Both the position numbers and the translations under genes were made by a program. The notes under the pieces are model-generated. The model had not been told where the DNA came from and did no database searches. It saw nothing but the letters and a program-made list of their open reading frames with translations. Shown here one piece after another: positions 11,325 to 22,239 of a DNA stretch of 64,000 nt. How positions within the stretch are numbered: position 1 is the stretch's first letter; every line of letters begins with the position of its first letter. This DNA comes from Cyanophora paradoxa (Eukaryota > Glaucocystophyceae > Cyanophorales > Cyanophoraceae): NCBI GenBank assembly GCA_004431415.1, contig QPMI01000435.1:124001-188000 (forward strand), read 5' to 3'.

Positions 11325-14300
11325 ATGCAGAGCGCGTGGCCTGCGCTGCGCGAGACGCTGCGCGCCGTGTCGGAGGCGCTAGCGCTGAGCGGCGCGCATG
11401 TGCCGGCGATTCCCGTCGATCGCGATCGTTCGAGTCGGTGCGCGAAAGCGCCAGTGCGCGCTCGCTCCTCGTCGTTTCGATATGCGCGCTTCGTTGCGCG
11501 GCACAGGTTGCACGAAGTGGAGCGGATCCTGTGCGACGCGCTCCACGCCGACCGCGTTTTCGCGCTAGAACTGTCGAAGGCCGTCCCAGTTGACCCGGCG
11601 CGCCATCTCTACCTGACTGGTCTGATCCTTGAGCCCGCGTGCGCCTTCGAGCGCGCCGACGCCTGGATCTACACGTTTTCGCACCTGATACGAGTCTCGT
11701 GCACAGGTATCCGTACGAGCTCGCCGGCCTGCCCCGCACCTGCCCGACGGAGCTGGAGGACGTGAGAACGGCTTTGCAGACGCAAGGAGTGCCTCCGCGG
11801 CGGGCGCGGGATGTGGTCGAGAAGTTTCAGGCGGGGTGCTGCGCGTGGCAGCCCTGCATCGCGTTCACGAACGTGCGTGCCTCGCATGCAGATTCCGTGT
11901 ACGATGTCTGACGAGAGCGCAGGTGTGGGGCGTGCTAGCCGTTCATCGAGCGGAGGCCGGCCGGCGCTTCGACGAAAACGAGCTCCGCCTGCTCCAGGCG
12001 GTCTCTGACTGTGGTGCGCGCTACTTCGCCTGGGTCCGCCTTGGCCTGCTCCCTAATCTAAGTGCGCAGTCGGCATGTATATGGCGCTCGATGATGCGGC
12101 CGGGGATCCGGAGCCGGCGGCGGCCGCGACTCCTGCAGCTGCGCCTTCGTCTGCCGGATGCCCATTCGCCAGGGCCGCCACGCCAGCGTTGAGATCGAGC
12201 ACCAGCTGCACGACTTGCAGGACAAGGTTCGCCCCATATCTTTGACTTGGTCTCGACTTCGCGCAGCTGCCTTTCTCAGTCGGCCCCGCCTCGACTTCGC
12301 AGTGGCGCGAGTGCTGCCTGGCGATGCAGTGGCGGACGAAAGGCGAGGCCCTAATCTGGGCCCTGGCCCTGGGCATGCGGTCGTGCGCAGGCGCCCTGGC
12401 TGCAGCCCGCGCTGCGGCGCGCGAGCCCGCTGCCTGCACTTCGGACTCTGCTCACCTTCGGCTCGCAGAAAGCCTCTGCTGGCGGTGCTGAACGACGCGC
12501 TGGGGCAAGTGCAGCAGGTATCTTCAACATCTGCGCAATCAAGGTTCATTAGCTCAGTTTTTCGCAGGTCTTCCGCGTGGATTCGATCTGCGTGCGCTCG
12601 CTGGACAAGGCGTGCCTGGTGCGGCAGGCGGGCCGCGTGGATCCCGAAGACTGCACCAACCTCTGGGTCAGCGGCCCGCTGGCGTCTGCGTGTGCTGGCC
12701 TTCGAGCCTCGGTGTCTTACGTATACCGAGCGCAGGCGGTGCTGCGGGGAGGCGGGGGTCCGTCGCAGCCGTGGCCATGCCCACACCGAAGCCTTCCGGC
12801 GGGCGTTCGGTGCCGCATCAGGGTGCGCCCCGTTCTTTCCTGCTGCTCCCACGGTTTTCTCGCGCTTGATCGCGAGTGCCACTCTCAGTATCTCTCGCGC
12901 GTCGGGTGCGCAACGCGCGTGCTGCGGGACTGGGACGAGTGGGACCCGGATATGGACGGGGAGTACGACGCGGTGAGCGGCTCGAGCTCGCGGCCCCCGC
13001 TTCTGCGCCCGACCCGACGCGGCCCCGGCCGTGGCCGGCAGCGTGCGCACGAGGGGATCCGCGAGTTCGGGCGGGCGATGCAGTTCCGGACGGTGGTGGT
13101 CCGCTCGACCAAGCGGGTCTTCGCGGACCCGACGATCGGCCTCGTCAAGTTCGGCTGGGCGCAGCCGCGGGAGATCGGGCGCAGCGAGCTGGAGCAGCTC
13201 GAGCGCTTCGCGGACCACATCTGCTTCATGCACGAGCAGGAGATCAGGAACCTCGAAGCCCAGCGACCAGTGCGCGGGGCCGGGCCCCGCACTGTGCCGC
13301 TCGCTTGCCTGGTCATGACTCGCGGGGCCGGGCGCGCCGGTGCCGGCAGCACGAGGAGCACACGGCGGAACTGGAGCGGCAGCTGAAGTCGGAGGCGCTG
13401 CTGCGCGACATCGCCAGCAGCATCCGCACGTGCGCCCGCCCGCCCGCCCGGCCGCCCGCCGCGGCCACCGGTTTCGATGTCGGCGCCCACTGCGCGGCGC
13501 CGCAGGAAGCTGGACGTGGAGGCGGTGCTGCAGGAGAACCTGGGCCGCGTGCGCGAGCTCTTCCAGGCCGACTTCGTCCGCGTCCACTGGTTCCAGCGCC
13601 TCGACCGGCCCCCGCGCGAGGTCTTCGTCACCCCCGCCGACCTCCGGGTCCGTTCGCTCTGACCTGCGCGTCGCGCCCGCCCTCCCTCGCCGTCTCCTCG
13701 CTCGCTCGCTGAATTTTGGCCGCGGATCCAGTTCACAGCGACGTCGACAGAGGGGGTGCAGGTCGACGCGGAGCCGGCGGTTCAGCCTGAGCTTCCGGCC
13801 GCCTTGCGCTACCGCCTAGATGTGCATCGACGTATTCCTGACGCCGTCCCCGGTCCTCCTGTTGCTGATCACGAGGCGGGCGCAGCGGTTGTTCGCGCAG
13901 CCGGGGCGGGTCTTCTCGTTCCGGGACGTGGCCGCGCGCCACGAGGAGCTGGACGCAGGCTCTCCCGCCAGCTTCGACGTGCGCATGTTTCGCGTCCCTC
14001 CGCGCGAACCGGCGTCTCATTCGCGCGTGGCAGGAGGACCGGGAGGAGGTGCGGGCGGTCATCGACTCCGTGGGCAAGGGCTGCAAGTCCGGCATGGTGT
14101 CGGCGACGGAGTGGGGCGGGCGGCCCACGGGCACCGTCCAGGTCGGCTGGCGGGAGGAGCGCGACGCGACTCCCCACCAGCGCGCCCTCTTCGGCGCGCC
14201 CCAGCCGTACCCCCTCCCCGCGCCGCTCCGCACCGTCCTGGCCTGGCGTCGAAGCTCGCCTGCAGGGGCGATCTGCGACTCGATCGGGCACGCGATCGGG

Positions 14301-17241
14301 CAGTCGGGCCTGCTGCGGGAGATCGCGGCGAAGAACGAGCGGCTCGAGGCGCTCCTCGAGGAGGCGCAGCAGGCCGCCCGCGCCAAGGCCGACTTCCTCT
14401 CCGTCGTCACCCGTGCGCCCTTTAAGTTTCGCTGTGGACTCTGCCTTCGGCGCCGACGCCAACGACCCCTCCCCCAGACGAGATGCGCACGCCGATGCAG
14501 GCGGTGCGCGCCCAAACTCCCGCCCGGCGCTGGACTTGGGCGTCGTCCGCCGCGGGCGTGACGGGCGGGGGCCGGGCGGGGGGCCGGCGGCAGGTGCTGG
14601 GGATCGTGAGCCTGCTGCTGGAGACGCCGCTGAGCAGCGAGCAGCGGGAGCACCTCCTCGTCGCCCAGGCCTCCGGCCAGGCGTAAGCAGGCCGGAGCCC
14701 CGCAGCCGAGCTCGCGGCGAGCCCGCCACAGGGCTCAGATGGCGCGCGCGTGCTCGTGCAGGCTGGTGGACCTGATCGCGGAGGTGCTGGAGGCGAGCGC
14801 GCTGGAGCGCGGCGGGCGCCTCGGCGTCAACGTCGGCCCGTTCGACCTCCGCGCCTGCCTCGAGGAGGCCATGGACATGCTCTGGCCCGTGCGCCCCACG
14901 TCAACAATGAAATCTGTCTGACTGCAGATCGGACTCTGCTCTAGAACTCGAGCTAGCCGTTCTGTCCGCAGGGAGGCCTTCGCGATCGGCCTGACTGACG
15001 CCGACGCCGACGCCGGCCGGCGTGCAGGTGGCGGCACAGAAGGGCGTGTCGCTGCAGATTCGGATGGGGAACGACGTGCCGCGCTTCGTCGCGTCGGACC
15101 GCGGCCGCATCCGCCAGGTCGTCATCAACCTCTGCGGCAGTGCGCGCGGGCGCCCCTCGCGGGGCCCGCGCGCGCAACGCCCACCGGCGCTGGGGGCAGA
15201 CTCGATCAAGTTCTCGGAGGGTGGGCGCATCCTCGTGGACGTCGAAGCCGAGGGCTTCCCCTGCGCCCCGGGCCCCGCCCCGGGCCCCGGCGCGGGCCCC
15301 GGCGCGGGCCCGGCCGCCGCCGGCAGCAAGCTCCTCTTCCGCATCACCGTCACCGGCGAGCCGCCGCGGCTTTGGACTTGGCCTCGGCTCGGCCCTCTCT
15401 GACGGCGGGGCCTCGGGCCGGGCCGGGCCGGGGCAGATTCGGGGAGCGGGATCTCGGAGGAGAACCTGCGGCTCCTCTTCCAGTTCTTCACGCAGCTCGA
15501 CTCCTCCAAGTCCCGCCGCCACCAGGGCCCGCCCCTTCGCCCCCGCCCCTCCCGCTGCGCCGGGCTGACGGGGCGGGGCGGGGCAGGGACGGGTCTGGGG
15601 CTCTACATCAGCCTCCAGATCGCGCGGGCCCTCGAGGGGGACATCCAGGTACCGCCCCCGCCCCCGCCCCGCTCGCCTCCCCCTCCTCATCCCTCTCTCA
15701 GGTCGTCTCGACGCCGGGGACGGGCTCCACCTTCGCCTTCACCTTCCGGGCCGCGGCGCTGCCCGAGGGCGACCCCGCCCTCCCCGCCCTCCGCGCCGCC
15801 TGCCTCGCCGAGGTCCGCCTCGAGCGTCGCCCCCGCGCCGGCCGCGCCCCGGGCTCGAGCGCGCGCGCGTGGGGCCGCGGCAGGGGGACGCGGTGCTGCG
15901 CGGGGCGGCGCTGGTGGTGGCGGTGGACGAGGCGGAGTGGGCGGGGACGGCCACCGCCGACGCCGAGCGCTGGGGCATGCGCCCCGTGCGCGCCGCCACC
16001 GTCGACGCCGTCCTCGAGGTCCGCCAAGCGCGCGCGCGCGGCCGGCGCCGGAGCCGCTGCGAGCGGGGGCGGCGGGGCGCAGGCGGTGCGGCGGGAGGCG
16101 GGGGCGGGGGCGGGGCGGCTGGCGGGCGTCCTCTTTTACATGCCGGGCCTCGTCCCGGAGCAGGAGCTCCCCGCCGTGGCCTCCCGCATCCTCGCCGAGC
16201 TCGCCGGCGCGTCGGGCGGGGGCGAGGGGGGCGGGGCCCTCCCGCCGCCACCCCTGCTCCTCCTCCGCACCTGCGTCGCCGTCGACAGTCGTGCGCCCCG
16301 CCCCGCCCGGCGCTGCCGTGCCCCCGGAGTCCCGTCCGACGCGGATGCCGACGGGGCCAGGGCTGCGGGGGGCGGGGGCGGTGTCGCTGCGGCTGCCGGT
16401 CTCCGAGCGCGTCCTCCACGAGCACCTCGTCAACGCCCTCCGCCCCCCCGGGGCCCCCGCCCCCGGCGACGCCCCCGTCCCCCGCCCCTCGCCCCTCGAG
16501 GCTCCCGCCCGGGCGGAGACGGAGGCCGGGGATGTGGCCGGAGCGCCCGAGAGGCCCTGCGGATTCTCTTCGCGGAGGACACGCCCGTCCGCCCCGCCGC
16601 GCCCGCCCCGCCCGCCCGCCCCCCCCCCCCCCCCCCCCCCCCGGCCCCCTTCTGGCCGCCCGCTTATGATTCGCGCCGCAGACGAACGCGCGGATCATCC
16701 TGATGCTGCTGCGGAGGCAGGGCTACGGGGACGTCGTGCACGTGGAGGACGGCCTGTGGGCGCTGCGGGCGGCGCGCGAGGCGGCGGCGGGGCCCGCCCC
16801 TTCGACGTCCTCCTCTCCGACGTCATGATGGCGCGCCGGCCCGCCTGCCCCCAGCCGCAGCGCGCCCCGCATTCGAATCCCTTCGCAAAGCTAAGCTGCG
16901 CGCGGCCTCGCAGCCGGTGATGGACGGGCTGGAGTCGCTGCGGCGCCTGCGGGCCGAGCTGCCGCCGGGGCGCCTGCCCTACGCCGTCGCCCTCTCCGCC
17001 AACGTGGGGTCCGCGGACCGCCAGCAGTGCGCCGCCGCCGGCTACGACGCCTTCCTCGCCGTGCGCCTCCCCCCCCCCCCGCCACCCGCCCACCCACCCC
17101 GCCTTCTCTGAGCGGCCGCTTCGCGTGTGTGTGGACCCGCAGAAGCCGGTGCGGGGAAGGATCTGGCGGAGGCCCTCGCGGCGGCCTCTGCCGCCCTCCG
17201 CGCCCGCCCCCGCCCGCGCCATGGCCAGGCACTCGATTTAG
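11325..17241 (+). CDS. hybrid histidine kinase: GAF domains, HisKA, HATPase, C-terminal receiver (multi-exon)
   Basis: About three GAF-like sensor domains come first. GAF1 (about 11500-11995) ends FDENELRLLQAVSD. GAF2 (about 12480-13235) contains VDSICVRSLDKACLVRQAG and ELEQLERFADHICF. GAF3 (about 13500-14330) contains LFQADFVRVHWFQRLD and ICDSIGHAIGQSG. A coiled segment then leads to the H-box DFLSVVTHEMRTPMQA, whose His codon is split by an intron (c near 14410, ac near 14478). ATPase motifs follow: RIRQVVINLCG, NSIKFSEGG-like N-box, GISEENLRLLF, GGTGLGLYIS. A degenerate receiver-like stretch (about 15890-16320) precedes the true receiver: LRILFAEDTPTNARII, FDVLLSDVMM, PVMDGLESL, ALSANVG, FLAKPV. 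It autophosphorylates on His and transfers phosphate to Asp. The receiver exons at 16682-17241 carry apparent one-base deletions in homopolymers; the fourth downstream copy of the same exons is intact. Confidence 0.78.
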
Positions 17242-17769
17242 GCTTCGAGATTCCGAGTCTTCAAGCTTAAGCCCTAATCCTATTTCGCATGTATCATAGT
17301 AGTATATACACACCACTCCCGCGGCTTCACTTCCACAGAATCCAGACACTGCGTGCACTGGAGCGGCTGCCGGCCGTTCGATCGATGTCCGCAGTGATTC
17401 CGCTTTGCGCGCGACGTTGACCGTCGGACCGTCGACGTCGGAGTCGTGTCGGACAGCTGCGCTGATCATCGGATCGATATCGGACCGGATGGCGCGCTCT
17501 GAGTCTAGTTTATTGAACTTTGTGAACATTAATCTGGACTCCGGGATATCGATATAGATCTAGACGTACTCTAGCTATAGGCTCTAGCCTCTAGCTAGCG
17601 CTGCGCTGCTGCCGGAGCCTGCCGCACTGCGGCCCGCGGCGGGGCAGTCTAGATCTGCGGCAGTCATGATCATGCCAGTCTGCGGCAGTCAGGCCTGAGG
17701 CCTCCCCCCCCCCCCCCCCCCCCCCCCCCCGGCCCCTTCTGGGCCGCCCGCTTATGATTCGCGCCGCAG

Positions 17770-18331
17770 ACGAACGCGCGGATCATCCTGATGCTGCTGC
17801 GGAGGCAGGGCTACGGGGACGTCGTGCACGTGGAGGACGGCCTGCGGGCGCTGCGGGCGGCGCGCGAGGCGGCGGCGGGGCCCCGCCCTTCGACGTCCTC
17901 CTCTCCGACGTCATGATGGCGCGCCGGCCCGCCTGCCCCCAGCCGCAGCGCGCCCCCGCATTCGAATCCCTTCGCAAAGCTAAGCTGCGCGCGGCCTCGC
18001 AGCCGGTGATGGACGGGCTGGAGTCGCTGCGGCGCCTGCGGGCCGAGCTGCCGCCGGGGCGCCTGCCCTACGCCGTCGCCCTCTCCGCCAACGTGGGGTC
18101 CGCGGACCGCCAGCAGTGCGCCGCCGCCGGCTACGACGCCTTCCTCGCCGTGCGCCTCCCCCCCCCCCCGCCACCCGCCCACCCCACCCGCCTTCTCTGA
18201 GCGGCCGCTTCGCGTGTGTGTGGACCCGCAGAAGCCGGTGCGGGGGAAGGATCTGGCGGAGGCCCTCGCGGCGGCCTCTGCCGCCTCCGCGCCCGCCCCC
18301 GCCCCGCGCCATGGCCAGGCACTCGATTTAG
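17770..18331 (+). pseudogene. receiver-domain exon cassette, copy 2
   Basis: Duplicate of the kinase's terminal exons: NARIILMLLRRQGYGDVVHV, then DVLLSDVMM, PVMDGLESLRRLRAE, FLA and KPVRGKDLAEAL. Relative to copy 4 it lacks one C in the block before FDVLLSD and one C near 18282, so a straight reading shifts frame twice. It has its own splice acceptor but no promoter or upstream kinase exons, so it can only be used by splicing from the kinase transcript, if at all. Confidence 0.6.
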
Positions 18332-18856
18332 GCTTCGAGATTCCGAGTCTTCAAGCTTAAGCCTAATCCTATTTCGCATGTATCATAGTAGTATATACAC
18401 ACCACTCCCGCGGCTTCACTTCCACAGAATCCAGACACTGCGTGCACTGGAGCGGCTGCCGGCCGTTCGATCGATGTCCGCAGTGATTCCGCTTTGCGCG
18501 CGACGTTGACCGTCGGACCGTCGACGTCGGAGTCGTGTCGGACAGCTGCGCTGATCATCGGATCGATATCGGACCGGATGGCGCGCTCTGAGTCTAGTTT
18601 ATTGAACTTTGTGAACATTAATCTGGACTCCGGGATATCGATATAGATCTAGACGTACTCTAGCTATAGGCTCTAGCCTCTAGCTAGCGCTGCGCTGCTG
18701 CCGGAGCCTGCCGCACTGCGGCCCGCGGCGGGGCAGTCTAGATCTGCGGCAGTCATGATCATGCCAGTCTGCGGCAGTCAGGCCTGAGGCTCCCCCCCCC
18801 CCCCCCCCCCCCCCCCCGGCCCCTTCTGGGCCGCCCGCTTATGATTCGCGCCGCAG

Positions 18857-19423
18857 ACGAACGCGCGGATCATCCTGATGCTGCTGCGGAGGCAGGGCTA
18901 CGGGGACGTCGTGCACGTGGAGGACGGCCTGCGGGCGCTGCGGGCGGCGCGCGAGGCGGCGGCGGGGCCCGCCCTTCGACGTCCTCCTCTCCGACGTCAT
19001 GATGGCGCGCCGGCCCCGCCTGCCCCCCAGCCGCAGCGCGCCCCCGCATTCGAATCCCTTCGCAAAGCTAAGCTGCGCGCGGCCTCGCAGCCGGTGATGG
19101 ACGGGCTGGAGTCGCTGCGGCGCCTGCGGGCCGAGCTGCCGCCGGGGCGCCTGCCCTACGCCGTCGCCCTCTCCGCCAACGTGGGGTCCGCGGACCGCCA
19201 GCAGTGCGCCGCCGCCGGCTACGACGCCTTCCTCGCCGTGCGCCCCCCCCCCCCCCCGCCCACCCGCCCACCCCACCCCGCCTTCTCTGAGCGGCCGCTT
19301 CGCGTGTGTGTGGACCCGCAGAAGCCGGTGCGGGGGAAGGATCTGGCGGAGGCCCTCGCGGCGGCCTCTGCCGCCCTCCGCGCCCGCCCCCCGCCCCGCG
19401 CCATGGCCAGGCACTCGATTTAG
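18857..19423 (+). pseudogene. receiver-domain exon cassette, copy 3
   Basis: Same cassette as the other copies. It lacks two C residues relative to copy 4 in the short block before FDVLLSD (near 18970), which shifts frame; the second and third exons are in frame and end MARHSI at 19423. Confidence 0.6.
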
Positions 19424-19885
19424 GCTTCGAGATTCCGAGTCTTCAAGCTTAAGCCCTAATCCTATTTCGCATGTATCATAGTAGTATATACACACCACTC
19501 CCGCGGCTTCACTTCCACAGAATCCAGACACTGCGTGCACTGGAGCGGCTGCCGGCCGTTCGATCGATGTCCGCAGTGATTCCGCTTTGCGCGCGACGTT
19601 GACCGTCGGACCGTCGACGTCGGAGTCGTGTCGGACAGCTGCGCTGATCATCGGATCGATATCGGACCGGATGGCGCGCTCTGAGTCTAGTTTATTGAAC
19701 TTTGTGAACATTAATCTGGACTCCGGGATATCGATATAGATCTAGACGTACTCTAGCTATAGGCTCTAGCCTCTAGCTAGCGCTGCGCTGCTGCCGGAGC
19801 CTGCCGCACTGCGGCCCGCGGCGGGGCAGTCTAGATCTGCGGCAGTCATGATCATGCCAGTCTGCGGCAGTCAGGCCTGAGGCCT

Positions 19886-19916
<31 letters not shown>

Positions 19917-19954
19917 CCCCCTTCTGGGCCGCCCGCTTATGATTCGCGCCGCAG

Positions 19955-20524
19955 ACGAACGCGCGGATCATCCTGATGCTGCTGCGGAGGCAGGGCTACG
20001 GGGACGTCGTGCACGTGGAGGACGGCCTGCGGGCGCTGCGGGCGGCGCGCGAGGCGGCGGCGGGGCCCCGCCCCTTCGACGTCCTCCTCTCCGACGTCAT
20101 GATGGCGCGCCGGCCCCGCCTGCCCCCCAGCCGCAGCGCGCCCCCGCATTCGAATCCCTTCGCAAAGCTAAGCTGCGCGCGGCCTCGCAGCCGGTGATGG
20201 ACGGGCTGGAGTCGCTGCGGCGCCTGCGGGCCGAGCTGCCGCCGGGGCGCCTGCCCTACGCCGTCGCCCTCTCCGCCAACGTGGGGTCCGCGGACCGCCA
20301 GCAGTGCGCCGCCGCCGGCTACGACGCCTTCCTCGCCGTGCGCCCCCCCCCCCCCCCCGCCCACCCGCCCACCCCACCCCGCCTTCTCTGAGCGGCCGCT
20401 TCGCGTGTGTGTGGACCCGCAGAAGCCGGTGCGGGGGAAGGATCTGGCGGAGGCCCTCGCGGCGGCCTCTGCCGCCCTCCGCGCCCGCCCCCCGCCCCGC
20501 GCCATGGCCAGGCACTCGATTTAG
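19955..20524 (+). CDS. receiver-domain exon cassette, copy 4 (only copy with all exons in frame)
   Basis: Exon 1 reads continuously through AAREAAAGPRPFDVLLSDVM and ends at a GC donor. Exon 2 begins PVMDGLESL and ends FLA before a GT donor. Exon 3 gives KPVRGKDLAEALAAAS to MARHSI and stop at 20522-20524. It has the phospho-acceptor Asp (LLSD), the Ala/Ser switch region (ALSAN) and the conserved Lys-Pro (FLA-KP) of CheY-like receivers. It could be spliced onto the kinase core in place of the first copy. That use is inference; the sequence only shows an intact acceptor and frame. Confidence 0.55.
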
Positions 20525-20985
20525 GCTTCGAGATTCCGAGTCTTCAAGCTTAAGCCCTAATCCTATTTCGCATGTATCATAGTAGTATATACACACCACT
20601 CCCGCGGCTTCACTTCCACAGAATCCAGACACTGCGTGCACTGGAGCGGCTGCCGGCCGTTCGATCGATGTCCGCAGTGATTCCGCTTTGCGCGCGACGT
20701 TGACCGTCGGACCGTCGACGTCGGAGTCGTGTCGGACAGCTGCGCTGATCATCGGATCGATATCGGACCGGATGGCGCGCTCTGAGTCTAGTTTATTGAA
20801 CTTTGTGAACATTAATCTGGACTCCGGGATATCGATATAGATCTAGACGTACTCTAGCTATAGGCTCTAGCCTCTAGCTAGCGCTGCGCTGCTGCCGGAG
20901 CCTGCCGCACTGCGGCCCGCGGCGGGGCAGTCTAGATCTGCGGCAGTCATGATCATGCCAGTCTGCGGCAGTCAGGCCTGAGGCC

Positions 20986-21020
<35 letters not shown>

Positions 21021-21057
21021 CCCCTTCTGGGCCGCCCGCTTATGATTCGCGCCGCAG

Positions 21058-21629
21058 ACGAACGCGCGGATCATCCTGATGCTGCTGCGGAGGCAGGGCT
21101 ACGGGGACGTCGTGCACGTGGAGGACGGCCTGCGGGCGCTGCGGGCGGCGCGCGAGGCGGCGGCGGGGCCCGCCCCTTCGACGTCCTCCTCTCCGACGTC
21201 ATGATGGCGCGCCGGCCCCGCCTGCCCCCCAGCCGCAGCGCGCCCCCGCATTCGAATCCCTTCGCAAAGCTAAGCTGCGCGCGGCCTCGCAGCCGGTGAT
21301 GGACGGGCTGGAGTCGCTGCGGCGCCTGCGGGCCGAGCTGCCGCCGGGGCGCCTGCCCTACGCCGTCGCCCTCTCCGCCAACGTGGGGTCCGCGGACCGC
21401 CAGCAGTGCGCCGCCGCCGGCTACGACGCCTTCCTCGCCGTGCGCCTCCCCCCCCCCCCCCCCCCCCCCCCCCCCGCCCCACCCCGCCTTCTCTGAGCGG
21501 CCGCTTCGCGTGTGTGTGGACCCGCAGAAGCCGGTGCGGGGGAAGGATCTGGCGGAGGCCCTCGCGGCGGCCTCTGCCGCCCTCCGCGCCCGCCCCCCGC
21601 CCCGCGCCATGGCCAGGCACTCGGTTTAG
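21058..21629 (+). pseudogene. receiver-domain exon cassette, copy 5 (distal, diverged)
   Basis: Last copy of the array. It is one C short before FDVLLSD, has a long poly-C run in the second intron (near 21446-21475), and ends MARHSV instead of MARHSI. Its 3' flank is longer and diverges from the other four, which suggests it is the ancestral edge of the array or was added by a different event. Confidence 0.6.
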
Positions 21630-22239
21630 GCGTCGAGACTCCGAGTCCTCAAGCTTAAGCCCTAATCCTATTTCGCATGTATCATAGTAGTATATACACA
21701 CCACTCCCGCGGCTTCACTTCCACAGAATCCAGACACTGCGTGCACTGGAGCGGCCGCCGGCCGCCGTTCGCGATCGATCGATATCCGAAGTGATTAATA
21801 TATTCCGCTTTGCGCGCGACGTTGACCGTCGGTCCGGCGTCGGACCGTCGACTTCGGACTCAAGTTCGGAGTCGTGTCGGACAGCTGCGCTGATCATCGG
21901 ACCGATATCGGACCGGATGGCGCGCGCGGCGCGCCTCTAGATCTCGAGCTCCGAGTCTAGTTTAATTCAAAGGATTTATTGAACTTTAAATTTGTGAACA
22001 TTAATCTGGATTCTGGACTCCGGGATATCGATATAGATCTAGACGTACTCTACCGGGTAGCTTTAGGCTCTACTAGGCTAGGCTCTAGCTAGCGCTGCAC
22101 TGCTGCGCGGCCGGAGCCTGCCGCACTGCGGGCCAGTCTGCAGCTGCGGCAGTCATGAATCTCATGATCATGCCAGTCTGCTGAGGGCCTGAGGCTGCGG
22201 CATTCAGGCGGCTCAGGAGTCAGGCCTGAGGCCTCCGCG